Positions 13,168 to 27,582 are shown, counted from the stretch's first letter. The stretch is DNA of 64,000 nt from Paramecium pentaurelia (GCA_905183005.1 CAJJDO010000019.1:1-64000); one strand, 5' to 3'. Program-made: numbers and translations. Notes: generated by a model from the letters alone, not told the origin.

Positions 13168-14243
13168 TATGCTTTTATTTTATTAAATCTAAATCACATG
13201 ATCAAGTTAAAAAAAAATAGCCGCTTGCTATCCAAAAAAGTATGATTTTTTGATGAACTCTACTTAAATTCTTCTTTGTTCATGCATAAATAGTTATTTT
13301 TTTTAAATGCTATCGCAATTCAACCATTATTTAATAATTAAATTCTTCATATGGAATTTTTCTCGGATCTACTATCTTGTTTGTTTAGATGATTATATAT
13401 AATCGATTAAAAATTTTTTCATAGCTATTTTTTAGAAAATGACACAAAGAGTTTTCAACTAAAGCCGAAGTATAAAGACTATCCTGATCTCCAGAAAATG
13501 AAATCTTCACAATGTGTTAATTTTTTGCCAATTAAACATAATTTTCATCTATCTATTAAAAGGAAATCTTATTTTTGTTTTTCGAATACAATTATGTAGT
13601 CTACAATCCCAAATTAATTTTCAACGTTTCAAATTTTGATGCTTTTAATCGAAACAATATTACATAGAGGAAATATTAGGGTTTTAAATGGTCTTTTATG
13701 ATTTATTTTTCATCAAATTCATACTCTGAATTTATTCAGCTTTTTGTTCTTAAAATTGAAGAATCAAATAGTGGTTTTCAGGTTTAAAAACTTTAGTTGA
13801 TTAATTTTATGGTAAAGTTAATTATTTATTTTCTTTATTTTAGGGGATATTTTTTATTAAGTGTGACTAATATGATGAAGTCTGTTTCTCATTTTCTGAG
13901 TTTGATTATTAATTTAATCAATAATCATAGATTCTCATCTATTTAATGATATTTTACTTTATTGGTTCTGTGTAATCAAGTTCTAAATTGTTCTCAGTAA
14001 CAAACTTTGTAACCAAAATATCAGGAATAGAATCTTGAAATATATCGATTTAGTTATATTTATTATCTCCTAATTAGATTTTTAATGTGATTAATGGTTC
14101 ACTATGAATTTGATCTTAGACCATTTTATTTGATAAATTTTTCTTCATGGATGTAAAATGGCTCATTAACGAATATTTTTTATTTATTAATATCAAAATT
14201 TGATTATAATCTTAAATATCAAACATATTATAATTATATCAAA
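13168..14243. other. Convergent intergenic, no convincing gene
   Basis: About 1,075 bases between the ends of two convergent genes. An ATG at 13499 opens a ~70-codon frame to a TGA near 13711, but it shows no family signature and has spacer-like composition. Longer than other spacers here, so it may hold a decayed gene; nothing can be supported. Confidence 0.4.
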
Positions 14244-17200
14244 TCATTAACCAACCTATTCTTAAATATCATTTAAAATTTAAAGTACTTTTTCGCTTTA
14301 TTATTTAATCCCATCAATCTACGATATAAAATATTTGTTACTCTTTGTTATAAAGATTAAATTTTTCTTTCTTCAATCATTTATTAATCTTCTAATTCTT
14401 CTTGAAGTTCTAGAGACTATCCAATAGGGAACCATGAATTATCTTAATTTTTTCTTTTATTTGCAATATATGTTTCTATTCCATTATATTCACTTTTATT
14501 TTTATTATCCATGTAAGCCATATAAAAGACATAATTCCACATATAATGACTTTATTTGATATGTTTATTAAAACCGTCATCTGATTTCATGTCAAAAATT
14601 TCTCTGTCAAGACCACAAATAAAACAAATATTTTCTTTGTCATCCTCTTTAGCTAATTACTATTCTCTCAATTCACCAAACGTATCAATAATAATACCAG
14701 AAAATATTTAAATGCTGATCATCTAGATAAGTATATTATTCAATTAATCAAAAAAAAATCTTCCATAACTATAATTTGCAGGATCTTATGGAAAATTCCC
14801 ATCAAACCATCCTCCTATTCCTCCATTATTTTTAAATGCATAATCAAATGTTGAAAGAAAACAAACTAATAATGAGTCACATTTTCCTATATATAATGAT
14901 TATAATACCATTTGTGTATATGTCAGAAAACAATAAATATGCCATTAAAGTGAAGTAATAATTCATTAATAGCACCAAAATAAATGTCAAACCTAAAGCT
15001 ACTTTTGGCTCCCAAAATGATTTTATAATATTTCTTAGAGTAGGATATCTTAAAACCACTTCACTTAAATGAAAAGCAAAAAAGAATGGATGAACTAATG
15101 TTGCTATAAACGCCAAAACACCATATGCCAAATAATAAATCATATCTATATTTAATAAAACCTTAACCAAGCAAAAACCCACCATATATAATTTTAAAAA
15201 GAATCTTATGATCCAAATTTAATCCTCCTTAATTAAGTCCTTACTTTGATTCCATGCTTCCTTAACATACAATGGTCCTTTCTTAAGAATAAAAAATGAA
15301 ACAACAAAGCATGAACAAACAATCATGCCAATCCCACAATATTAAAAAATTGACATGGTTTCTTCAACAGAAAGCATTTTTAAAAATTTTGGTGAATTTA
15401 ATCTATCATAAAATCTTTAGTCTGGATCGTCAGAATCTCCTTCATAGTATGAAAGAACAATAAAGACGTTTAACACTAGAGTCAATAAAAAGCATAAATC
15501 TTTCCATAAAATAACATACTTTGCAAATAATGCAACAAACTTATTTTAATTAAAAAATTGTGTAAGTTCTTCTTCATGTTTAGCAACATCCATGAAATTT
15601 GGCATATTTTCAACCAAAGCACTCACTTTAGAATTAGTAGAATCTCTATCTACAGTTTCATGAAATTCAGTTTTTGTTTCTTAAGGTAAATAGTTACAAA
15701 ATGATAATTTATAGAATATAATTTTTTCTATTTACTATTCCCGAATAACTTCAACAGTAGCAGAATTTTTTTGGAAAAACATTATGCTATCATTAAATAA
15801 TTATTAAGCTGCTAACTTCTTTGCAGCCTTTCGTTTTTCTTCCTCCTCTCCACTTTCTTTTCCTTTAAATTATTTCATTAATTATTATTGTGCATATTCT
15901 CTCCATTCATTTATCATTTCTAAAATACCTCCAACCAATGAAAACACTAAACTCGCTAATTAACCAATAAGGGAATTTTATAACTAAGCCCAAGGATCTT
16001 CCTTGTCAGAGTTTTTTTGACTTTCTTTAATGTCTTCAAGCTCATCTCTGGTTGCAGGATCAATTTCTTTTGTATCTAAATTTGCATAATGATTAATCAA
16101 AAAGTAAATCAAAAATCCTGTCTCTAAGATTAGTTCATGATATTCTGGAGGCTTGGTTGAATCATGAGGATTTTCTTCAAGCTAAAATTTGATAAGAAAT
16201 AATTACATGTCCTAATGATTCTTTATTATATCCTAATTTTTTGTACATTTTTTAGTGCTTTTTATAGATTATAATTAAATTCTTTTTAAGTACATTAATT
16301 GGTAAGGATCTTAATATACGTTTAATTGCATTAGTGTCTGAATTTAATTCTAATAATGAACTTACTAAAACCATGCATTTGTATTTTAATCTTTCCAACA
16401 TCCATCTATCAATTTATATTGTTTTAACTTTTGCACCTGCTTTTGCAGTACTTTTAGACTACAATGAATTTGATCTTTCTCTTATTGAATGTTCTTCTTT
16501 TTCTTAAACACCATCCTAATCTTTTTTTTTTTTTGATTCTATGTGCATATTTAAATAATTAGAAGCTACATCTAAAAATAAAGAATCAATTATATCTTAT
16601 TGATTTTATGAACAAGGACCTTAAACAAGCTCTGTTAAAGTTTCTAATGTGTTCATAATAACTTCAAAAGAATCTCTTTGCAAATCATTTTCAAAAGCAC
16701 ATAATAATTCAACCATAGCTTAGACAATATTGTAATTGTTTCTACTATTGTATTACTATCTAAGATAATTTTATATTTATAAATTGTGACCTTCACATAT
16801 TAATTAAAAGTATTTAAGCAAATAGATTAGTATGCTCATTTTACTTCTTCTAGCTTCTTAAGCTTCTTTTGAAGTAGATTCATCCTCATTTTATTATTCT
16901 TATATACTTGACAAATAAAGTTATTTTTAATGTTAATCCTTATCTTTTTAACTTTTTTATTACATCAATACTTATTAGGTTTTTTTATTTTCATTAATTA
17001 CTTCATAAATTATTTGATTCATTTTTAAAAAGATCATCTCAGATTTCTCAAAATTACTAAAATAATTAAATACAGTTGTTTGTATTCTTTGATTACCATT
17101 TTTGCTTAGCTTTAAAGCAAATTTAAATAATTATATTAATAAATCATCATCGAAAGGATAAACTTAAAAGTCAGCCAATAGATTTAAAAACATTCTAGTA

Positions 17201-20200
17201 GCTTAACAGGAATCAAATTCATTTTGAATTTTTTCTAAATCATCTTTTGAATCTAAAATATCTTCTAAAAGTTATAATGTATATATTAAATTTGACTTAT
17301 TTGCTTTATTAATAATACCTACTTCTATAAATCTAATTAATTTTTTTAGAAAATCCTTAAAGCAAAAGTTTTACAGACCTAATTCTTTAATCATAGCATC
17401 AGGTATGAATTTATGCACTTCTTAGAATGTTTGACTTAAGATTCTCATTTCAATAGATTAAGTTTTTTTGGTTGATTAAAGTTATTAACATTCTTCTAAA
17501 AATTTTTCCCATGCTTTTTTTGTATTCCAATCAACAATTTCCTAATTTAGTTAATCAATATCAGTTTTATTATTTGTCCGTTTTAATTTTTCATCCTTCT
17601 CATTATGAATTAAGGGAGAATCCTTTTTTTTTTAAGTAAAAATTGTTTAATTTTCTTCTTCTACTTAAGGTTTCGCAAATTCCTATTATTATAGTGATTA
17701 AGATATCTATCCTGCATTATCAGTGAGGGTTTATTCATCAAGAGAATGAACAAATTCTACCAAATTATTATATTAATTAACTTTTAGCTTATGTTAAATC
17801 AATGTATTACACATACCAAGAATTATATTCATTATATCTTTTAATTCCATATAATCTGTTCTTTCTCTATATTCTGAACCTGAATCTTTTGTAATAACTT
17901 TTTTTGAATAATATTTCATTAAAACAATTACATAATCAAAAAAGTATTGCAAGTATTATTCAAAGTCCCCTTACAATGATTATATTTTAACTAATCTACT
18001 TTTTTCTTAGGCAAAAAACTCTGTAAATTTATGTTATTCTTTTATAAATAAATATAAATCTGTAACCTTATTATTTACATAAAGTAGATTGGCCATTTCA
18101 ATAATTTAAGGTTTAATATGTTTTATACCACTAATCATACCCAAATTAACATCAACCAATCCTTCCAAAATGTTTGCTTCTTCCGATAGAAAATCATCTG
18201 GTTATAATAATAATTCTAGCAAATAATGTAATTTAAATAATTTTTTTAATTTTGGTGAATTTATTTTAAAGCTTTCTTCACCAATGATTGTAGCTAATAA
18301 CACCTAAAGTATTTCGCTATGATATAAAAATGGTTGATCACACAATTTAGTTTCGTGTGATCTTTCAAATGTAAATTCAAGCACTTTCCTTCCTTCAATA
18401 GCTTTGAATTCTCCATATAAATAAAATTCGTTGATATCTGTATAATCTTCTGTACTAATATGTTATGGAATAAATAATTGAAGTACTTTAGTTTGAACTT
18501 CAATAATAGGGTTGTTCTTATATGTTTGAATGTTTTTATATAAGTGGAGAAATCTTGCTTATCTTCCATATGCATAGATAAATGATTTTATTTTCTTTAA
18601 TAAGGTTTCATCAATTTTTTAACATAATTATTTATTATCTCTATAAATTGCACTCAATAAATTCATTTACCCATAATCATGCTATAATTCATCCATAAAT
18701 AAACTTGCATTTTTATGCATAATTTTTTAATTTTCATCATTTTTATCACAAAAATCTGTTAGTAAAGCAAATAATGCTTTTAATAATTAGATTACATAAC
18801 TTTTAGTTTCCATTGAATAAAATGGATCATCCAAAACCTTTACTAATTGTTATTAAGTATCTCTTATAAAATTTAGCAAAGGTTCATATGCATTCAAAAA
18901 ATTAAAAATTTTTTGTCTTGAAACTGATATTTAATCTGTTCCATTAATAACTCTACTTTTATGATCAATTGATGTTCCTTATTTCAATAATAATTATAAA
19001 TCTGCCAATATCTTTAGTATCTTTTAAATTTCTTTGACTTCTCCCTATGGAGATGCTAAAAAATCAACCAGCCAAACTTCAGAACATTCAGTAATTACTT
19101 TCAATTCTTATATTGAAACCTCTAAAAACTGATAACAACCAATCTCAACCTTATCAAATAATAATTCAATTCTATTCAAGTGATACATCATTTCAGAGAC
19201 TTAGGAAAAAGATCTTCTCATTAATTCAATAAGTTCATTTTACAAACCAAAATCATTTGTGACAAAAAATGTTACAATTAAAGTAGGTAATAATTATAAT
19301 TCAGCTTATGTTTCTCCAGATGTCAATTTATCTAAATCCATGGTTTCAGTTAATTATGGGTTTTATATCTAAAATTTCTTTTATTGTGCCAGTAAATTTC
19401 CAACTCCTATTAATTCATTCATATCATTCGATTTATATATAGCCTCTATGCTTGTTTAGGCTTATTTATCAATGGCTTCAATTCCAGTTTTTAAAAAAGG
19501 AGGTAAAGCTTGCACTAATTCTGACTCCAGATCTTTTAAAAACTTATCCTTTAATAATGTATTGTTCCAACTAAATTATTGAAATTTAGTAGTAAAATTT
19601 TTATAAAATTAAATAAAGTTTGAAACATAAAAATCTTATCTTTAATCTTAAAAGTATAAAAGGATTCCACAAACTTCTTTTTAAATTTCAATCTCGAAAT
19701 TATTTTGTATTTGTTATTAATTTTAATTTTTTGAATTTGTTTCTTGCACTCCAAGAGTATCCATATAAGTAATTATGGAAATAAGACTAGAAACTATTGG
19801 ATTTCTTGCAATAACAGTAGTGTCATAATCTGAAAATTCATCTTCTAATGACCCTTATTATTTTGGTGGAATTCCTAAAATAGATAATGCTAGGTCTTTA
19901 GCAAGTTTTGTAAATTAAGATTGCGCAGTTACTTTTCCAATAACATTTAAATTTATTCCTTCTGAGGCTTTCTTGATTTTTGATTCTCTGACTGATTTTA
20001 AAATATATGAATATAGTAGGTTATTTTTATCATATTCTAAAAGAGCAATTAGTTTTGGTACAATATTTACATATAAATCTTCTTTCTTCATTATTTTTAG
20101 CATGTCAAATCTAATCATTATTGAGATTAATTTAGTAATATCAAGTACTAATGGATTTATAAAGGATTCCTATTCATTTTATTAATCTTTATTTCTTGCT

Positions 20201-23200
20201 TATCTTTTTTTATCTTCAGGGTCTTAATTTATTTATAAACCTTTCGATCTTTATTACTCCTTTTTTTAGTCTAGATCTAGATTTATTTAATCATAAAGTT
20301 CATTTAAAAATTTAAAGGTCTTTTCAACTAAAGGAGTATAAGTTGATGCTAGTTTTGTTAGTTTATTAATTGATTAAACACTTTTTGAAATAGGCTTAGT
20401 TTCTGTATATAATCTACATAAATTTGGAACTATAGCTTTATTAAAAGGCTCATGATCAACATAAACTAATTTTTAGTTATATATTACTTGTAATTGCCAT
20501 GTTGCAGAATGCTGACTTATAATTGATTTACATAGATTTATCAAAAACTTAATCAGAATTTCCTAAACTTTACTTACTTTAATCTTTGTCTTCATCAAAA
20601 ATTTAATTAAATACAAATTAGGTTGGAAAAATACGTTCTAAATATGATTTCCACAAAAAATTTCTTTAATATGCTAAATCTGCATATAAAAATAATTATT
20701 CTATTAAATAATTTTAAATTAAAGGACTACAATAATATATAATTATTTACTCTTTGATACTGGTTATGTATGCAATTTATGTTTGATCTACGCATATTTT
20801 CATTTTTGTGGATTCACTAAGTATAATAAATACAATTACATGATGATTGGCATAAATAGAGAACTTTTAAAATTTTCATTTTGTTTGATAAATTTGAATA
20901 TCATTTCTTAATTTACTGATATACTTTAGTCATTTAATCTACATATGCATCTGAAAAATTATAAGTATTAAATATTTCTTTATCCTTAACTATCTTCTGT
21001 TAAATTTTTATAATATAATAATATATTTTTCTTTTCATCAGCAGATGAATTAAATTGAATATCCATTTCATCTGATAATTATGATTCATCACTATCTACT
21101 TATTATCGTGCTTTTAATTTCTCATTTAATTTGATATGATCACACAAATTGATTAAAATTTATTCATTGCCACTAAGAACTGTTATTATGCAATCTGTTG
21201 CTTCTTTAAAATATTTGATTTAATATAAAAAGTTTGGAAACAATTTGTAAATATAAAATTAGTTTTCTGGATTATCTTAACAAATGCTTCTAAGTAATCG
21301 ATATATCACTTTTAAAACACTCATTTTTTCAGATAAAAATGCCATTTCCATTTTCTTTTTTCTAGCTTAAGTTCTTTATTAAGATTATATTGCATGAGAT
21401 GAGACTAGCTAACTAGCTGCTGATCTACCTACAGCAATTTAATCTTTAAATATATAATCATAAAATACTTAAAGAATTTATTTATGAATCTTTTTGTCTT
21501 AAAGGACTAATATCTGAACCAATATGAGATCTTTAAGAAACAGCAATAGTAGTTTTCATTTATTTTTCTAAGGCAGCCTTATGTTAGGCTAATTAATATT
21601 CACTATATTATCTTAATTCATCTTCATTAGTAATTTATTTCATTATTTCAATTAGAAGATCAATAAAATATTATTCTCTTAATATTTTTTATCTCTATAA
21701 TATTGCCACTTTTGTATTTTTAATATCAAGTTAAGTATTTATTAAAGAGTTTTGACAAAATTTTTCTAATTTTTCAATTGTTGTTGTTAATTTCTTATAT
21801 GTTTTAATCATTTATTATTTTTATGCTTCTTTAGTCATATCTTTATTAGATTTAAGTTTAGTTAAACCTCTTCTTAAAACTGGGAAACCTGTAATTAAAA
21901 AGTTTGTTTCTAAAACATCACTATAATTTGCCTTGTACAATTTTAATACATCATCATCCTCAGTATTATCAGTTAATCTTATAACAATTACTGATTTATC
22001 TTCTTCAACAACAGTATCCTTATATTTACTATTTGCTTATAACTAATAATATATTATAGAAATTACTATTTTTTTTTATTCTAAATGAACCCATTATGAA
22101 GATTTTCCTACTGCTTTCATTTTCATAAATGCATCTTTTGTAACATATTTCTAGCTTACTGCATTGGACCCCATAGTTGGGACAGCTAAAAATTAGAATA
22201 AAGTATTTGGTGTAGGTTAATCAGATAAGTATAATAATAATTATCCTGTTTTTATTGGCTCATAATTTATAGCTAAATATTTTCCAAGAATGAAATGTCT
22301 CAATCGTAAGCTTTAGCCCCATTCAACCAATCCTCCTTTATTTAGATCTTCATTTTCAATCTAAAACATTCCATTAGAATCTCCATTAAATTCACTCTGT
22401 TATTCATTTGATTATTTCTAAAATGTTATAATTAATTCATTATCTTAATTTCTTCCCAAAGTTAAAAGTGAATTTTCTTCAATATGATGAATCCAAATAA
22501 CATCATTAAAACTTATAATTTGTTCATTATCATTTTAATTACAAAACACTGTTAATACCCAAGGACTCTAATGTTCTAATGAAATATTGACTTCACTTGT
22601 TTACCCAATAGGTCTTACTTCTTCTTCTTATTTTACTATAGATTAAAAATCTTATTTACATGTTGTTTATCTTCTAATACTTTATCCTTTTGCTAAGCTG
22701 GCTACTTTCTAAAATTTCTATATAGTAGGTGTGACTTCTAAGACATCCTATTATTGTGCTAATTGATCTGTCATCTTTTTAAGTAATTTTAAATTAGGAA
22801 CTGCATAGATAGATCTATCCTGTAAATACTCATATGTATCCATAACACCATATTTAAGTGTAGCTCTCAATTTTGGTTTAATACCCAAATAAATATGATC
22901 ACACATAATATAAACACTATCTCCAGCATAAACTTCTGAATTCGATTCTTTTTAATGAACAAAGGCTGGTTACAATTAAAATACCGTTTTTGAAGAAGGA
23001 TATTCTACTAGTTCTAATCTAAAGTTTTCTTTTTCATCTTTTGCTTCTTTACTAGATAGAGATAAAAATCGATTTGTTGCTACATGCATAAACTATATTA
23101 AATTATTGAAAGATAATGGCTTATCCTTATATTTTGTAGAAACATCAATATTAGATTTATAATCTGCAATAATCTATGATAACATTTTGATTTATACTTT

Positions 23201-23510
23201 AGTTTATAGATCTTTGAGTTTCTACATTTTTTTTGAATTATCATCCTGCATAGTCTCTTCTTTAAAATTTATAGCCATTTGCAATTTGGTTGTAATGAAA
23301 TCAGGATAAATTCTATACAAACTGTAGTAATAGAGTGAACCTGCAGCCATAATATCAGGTGATATTTCAACTAGCTAATCTTATTTTTAGTACTATTACC
23401 TTGGCATCTGTTTTAACTAATCCATCACTATAGACAAAAAGAGATTAATTGGCTAATGGACTTATAGATATCACCTATCCAAATTTTAAAGATTCCCCTT
23501 TATTAGACAT
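14244..23510 (-). CDS. IP3 receptor-type intracellular calcium release channel
   Basis: A very large gene of about 3,000 residues with all IP3R/RyR superfamily parts in order. At the N-terminus (23,510-22,780) lie MSNKGESLKFGQVISI and the beta-trefoil signature IQFMHVATNRFLSLSSKEA, followed by the MIR region (GDSVYIMCDHIYLGI). RIH repeats fill the middle. The RIH-associated domain lies near 16,820-16,330, with FQLICEGHNLQIQNYLR and VQGPCSQNQQD. The channel follows at 15,700-14,400: six-TM region, FHLSEVVLRYPTLRN, filter NGGIGG at 14,810-14,824, then SGIIIDTFGELRE and the C-terminal zinc motif CFICGLDREIFDMKS with HIKQSHYMWNY. It would release calcium from ER or alveolar-sac-type stores. The filter has Gly where the families have Asp (GGIGD). 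Several short introns are present, e.g. one after residue 37 and one just before the pore. Divergent from the striatin gene. Confidence 0.9.
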
Positions 23511-23654
23511 ATTAATTAAAAAAATTATAATAAATGCATAACTAATAAAACTCAAATAAAAAGACCAAACAAAATGAGTTTTATAAACATTTTCAATAAA
23601 GAAAATTATTTTTATATTATAAAAAATAAGCCAAGAAGTATAATAAAAAGAAGA

Positions 23655-25473
23655 ATGTAAAACTTTAATAGTATGATGGATTTTTTAAAAGGACGCGTAT
23701 TGGATAGAGAGGAGGAATGGAAAAAGGAAAGACATGATTATTAAGTAAATATACAATCTAATAAATTCAGACATTAATAACAGAATTAAGAGAATAATTA
23801 GAGAATTAAAAAAATATAAATAAATAATTATCAGAACGTCTTGAAAGATTAGAATCTATTAAGTTTTCCTTTTTACCTAATAGTGAAATGATTAAGTAAA
23901 AATTATCGATATGATTTGTTAGGAAATAATCGATTAAGTAACTTCATCATAGGGTTAAGAGTGATAACGGAATTTTCTTAAAGAATGATATACATGATTA
24001 TAAATTAATTACTTAACCTAATAATGAAAAAATGATTTCAAAAGAAAAGAAACCATTATTATAAAAGTATTTTAGGAATAGTTAAAATATAGTTTCTTAA
24101 AAGAATTAAAAAATGAAGAAAATGATGATGAACAAGTTTTAAATTAGATTTACTTTCATTCTCCTATTAATCTATAATTACCTTAAACTACAAAAATTAA
24201 TTAAATTTTAATCAATTAAAATACATACAATACATGTTAACCAAAAATAAAACACCATCATCAAAGAAGTAATAGTAATGGAGCAACTGAATTATTGAAT
24301 TTTGCAATTTAAAGAAAAAAATAAATTTTAGAAACAAGTTAAAATTAATTAGAAGGTGTAAGTATGACAGAAAGAGAAATTATTGTAGGAAAAGAAATAT
24401 TTTAAACTAAAGGATAATTAAGGAGTCATTTAGATGGAGTAAGATCTATATTATTTTAAAATAATTGTATTGTGACTGCTTCAGAAGATTGTACTATAAA
24501 ATTATGGAATTTAAATTAAATTCAATCCATGAATGCCCAAACTCATTTAGAACCTGCTTAAACTATTAGATGTAATCTCTTAAAAATTATGTTAAGAACA
24601 TGATAGACCAATATTTACAATGACTGCCTATTCTAAGACTCCATATATACATTTATATTCAGCAGGAGTTGATGGAACTATTAGAACATATATAGGATCT
24701 GGAGATTAGTATTTTTCTTGGCATGCACATACTGATGTAATTTGGTCTTTAAAACATCATCCACATGATTAAAGATTATTATCATCCTCAGCAGATGGTT
24801 CAGTAAAGATGTGGAAATCCCTTGGAGTTTGTTATTAAAATGATTTACTCAAAAAAGGAAATTTAAATCTTGAAATGTTGTAAAATCCATTAGCTAATTT
24901 TACATTTAAGAAATCAATGACTGGATTGTCTATTCCAACAGCAATTGAATGGATATGCAAAGGTTTTAATGAAACAATAATTTGTGGTTATAGTGATACT
25001 CTAACATTTATAGTTTATGATGTTACAAGTGTGAAAGCTATTCAATAAATTAGATTTGATTCTGAAAACTAATTTAATCTATTTGCTTAACCTAATAGAG
25101 TATTATTTAATAATGAACTCAAATATATTGTATCTGGTCATGATGATAATAAAATAAGATTTTCTGATATCAATACTAGTAAAGTTTGCAAAACTCTTAT
25201 AGGACATACTGATGCTGTAACTGATTTATGTTTACTACCAAAAAATATCTATTAATTAGCAAGTGTTAGTCATGATGGAAGTCTTAGAACATGGGATATA
25301 AGAAAATTTTAATGTTTACATGAAATTCCAGTAAATTCTTTATTAAATTTGATTAGGCACACAAATAAAAATATGATGAAAGTATTTATACTATAGCAAG
25401 TAATAATTAATTTGTAGCAACTGGAGGAGCAGATGGTATTGTAAAAATCTTTAATTACTCCGATGTAATTTGA
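23655..25473 (+). CDS. Striatin-family WD40 scaffold
   Basis: About 562 residues, clearly striatin. The N-terminus LKGRVLDREEEWKKERHDYQ followed by a Leu-rich coiled coil corresponds to the caveolin-binding and dimerising coiled coil. After a Gln/Asn-rich linker the WD40 propeller begins with QLRSHLDGVRSILF and VTASEDCTIKLWN. Further blades read HTDVIWSLKHHPHDQRLLSS, VSGHDDNKIRFSDI and ASVSHDGSLRTWDIRKF, ending HKQKYDESIYTIA and ATGGADGIVKIFN, the diagnostic last blade. Striatins are the regulatory B subunits that tie PP2A to GCK kinases in STRIPAK. Five introns keep the frame, one ending AAG (24572-24596). Start taken at 23655; an in-frame ATG at 23673 is equally possible. The start lies 145 nt from that of the divergent calcium channel gene. 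Confidence 0.88.
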
Positions 25474-25665
25474 TAATATATAGATACTTGAAAATATCAT
25501 TTCTTTTTAAAATCATTATACCAAATATTACATAAAAAATAAAATTAAAATACTTTAAGGATATTTTCTTATAAATTTGAAATAATTAGATAAAAAAATA
25601 AACATCTCATAATTTATTATAAACTTTTACATATAAATCTATAGTTTTTTAATTAATTTATTTTA

Positions 25666-26514
25666 ATGGGAAACTTTGAAAGCACATGCTTAACAAGAGA
25701 AAATCAAATTAAGATTTAAGACAATAAAGATAGGCCTTCTTAATTCTAACGATAACATGCTACAGAAAAAATAAGAAATTCTTTTCTCCATCCAATCTCA
25801 ATATAAGTAATGCAATACTATTCTAAAATGTATGATAAAAAATTTGATCCTTTTTCTACTACTATCACACATCAAATTATTAAATTATCTAAGCATAACC
25901 ATTGTTTAGATTTGAGTTTATGTAGATATCTATTAGTTAGTCAATAATATAATTTTGAGAAAATCAATTAATTAATTAAAGAAAATACAGAATTCAGATA
26001 AAGTATAAGATCAATAGAGTATGAACCATTAAGGTAAGCTATATAAATAATTGGGATTGATTTTAATAAAGGTTTAGTATTATGTGTAAAATTGGATAAA
26101 ATAAACACAGAGTATGTTTAATAATACTTCTTATATTTTTTGGAGTATTTATTTTATGAAATTGCTATAAATAACAAATTAAATAATCATATAATTATTG
26201 TTTATGACTTATAATAAGAATCAGCAAACCCAATTTTTCTAAATTTTATTGCCAACTTAACATACAAACATTATTTTTTAAATGTAAGAAAACTCATTTT
26301 AATAAACATAAGTTTGGAAAAAATCTCTTCTGAAGTTATAGGTATGTTAAGCTAAGGTTCGTACTCCTACTTAATTTTACCCTTATCTGATATATCATAT
26401 CTGTAAAGACATGTGAAGAAATCAGAACTATCGAAAGACTATGGAGGTATGTTTCAAAAGCAAAGAAATCCTATTCCACTTAATTATAACTAAGCTGTTA
26501 ATTATAAACTATGA
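25666..26514 (+). CDS. CRAL-TRIO (Sec14-like) lipid-binding protein
   Basis: A 282-residue intronless protein. A short basic/Gln-rich leader is followed by an N-lobe helix pair (LSLCRYLLVSQQYNFEKINQ) and the CRAL-TRIO fold: IIGIDFNKGLVLCVKLDK, then HIIIVYDLQQ and LNVRKLILINISLEKISSE. It ends with SELSKDYGG, equivalent to the LPxEYGG end motif of Sec14 family members. Such proteins carry phosphoinositides or other hydrophobic ligands between membranes. The protein begins MGNFES, a good N-myristoylation context (Gly2, Ser5/6 region), suggesting membrane attachment; this is inference. The same-strand neighbour downstream is a membrane protease. Confidence 0.8.
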
Positions 26515-26792
26515 TTAATTATATCTATTAAAAATACAATAAGTATTTCTATATAAATTTGTTAAATAGTTTTTATCCTTAAAATTTATAAATAAATTTT
26601 GATTATTTAACTATTAATTCTATTCAACATTATTTGTTGAAATATATTGTTTAATTAAATTAGATGAATTATTTTTTTTTTATAAGGATAATTATAAGTT
26701 TTAATCTTGCACTAATAAAACAATTAGTGCTGATTTCTAAACATTATCATATTATAAATTTCTATCAATTTGTTTATATAATTATTTTATAA

Positions 26793-27582
26793 ATGGATTC
26801 AAAAGTTTATGATGAAGAATAACATGAAGAAATAGTATAACTATCTGATTAAAAACCAAAATTGACAATTGCAAAAATTTTACTCTTAGAATTGTTAATG
26901 ATATCTCCTGTCATTTGGGTTTTGTTTTTTTTATGGGTACTAAAAATGCCATTGGGATGTTAATTAGCATTTTAAATTATAACCTTATTAGCTATTCCTT
27001 TGATTAGTTTATAAATTTAGAATTAGCATTATTCAAAACTAATCAAAACTGATTTTTACATAAGTGAAATTATTTACGGTTTATTATTTTTAATTTGTTC
27101 ATTTTTGGCAACAGTAATATTCGGATATTTTGTATTTCAATATTATGATATTTTGGATTATGAAGCAATTAAAACATTAAAAGGAAGCAAATTTTCTTTA
27201 ATATTAGCATTAACATTATTATCTATTACAAATCCTTTTTTGGAAGAATTTTTCTGGAGAGTTTATTTGCCAGATTAATATATTAAACACGAAGAAATAA
27301 ATTATAATGAATAACTTAAATGGTATTTGGCTTTGCATTATGCATTATATCATTTTTTTGTTATTTATTTTTTTACAAAGTATATTTTTTAAAGTCATTG
27401 ATTTATATATTAGATTATTCATTATTTCCTTAATTGGTTTCATAATGATAGCAATAGGAGGAAGAATCTTTTTTATTACAAGGGACAGATTTGGATTGCT
27501 AACAACTTCTTTATTTCATATGGGAGTTGATATGGGAATTGTAGCAATGGCTATTTATAAGATTCCTTTAAATGGTGAATGA
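26793..27582 (+). CDS. CPBP/Rce1-type intramembrane metalloprotease
   Basis: A 251-residue polytopic membrane protein with one 34-nt intron (27380-27413). Several hydrophobic helices precede the catalytic motifs of the CPBP (CAAX protease and bacteriocin-processing, PF02517) family. These are the glutamate pair and arginine in EEFFWRVYL, the histidine motif LHYALYHFF, and the final FHMGVDMGIVAM, whose His and Asp are the last metal or catalytic ligands. Eukaryotic Rce1 removes the last three residues of prenylated CAAX proteins in the ER; other family members have unknown substrates. The protein is about as short as bacterial members and lacks a long C-terminal tail. The intron splits the coding sequence between the His motif and the next helix and would introduce TGA if retained. 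Confidence 0.8.

Noticed and set aside
13499..13713. Plus-strand open frame of about 70 codons
   Set aside because: No domain, no start context and spacer-like composition; chance frame lengths are longer when only TGA is a stop.
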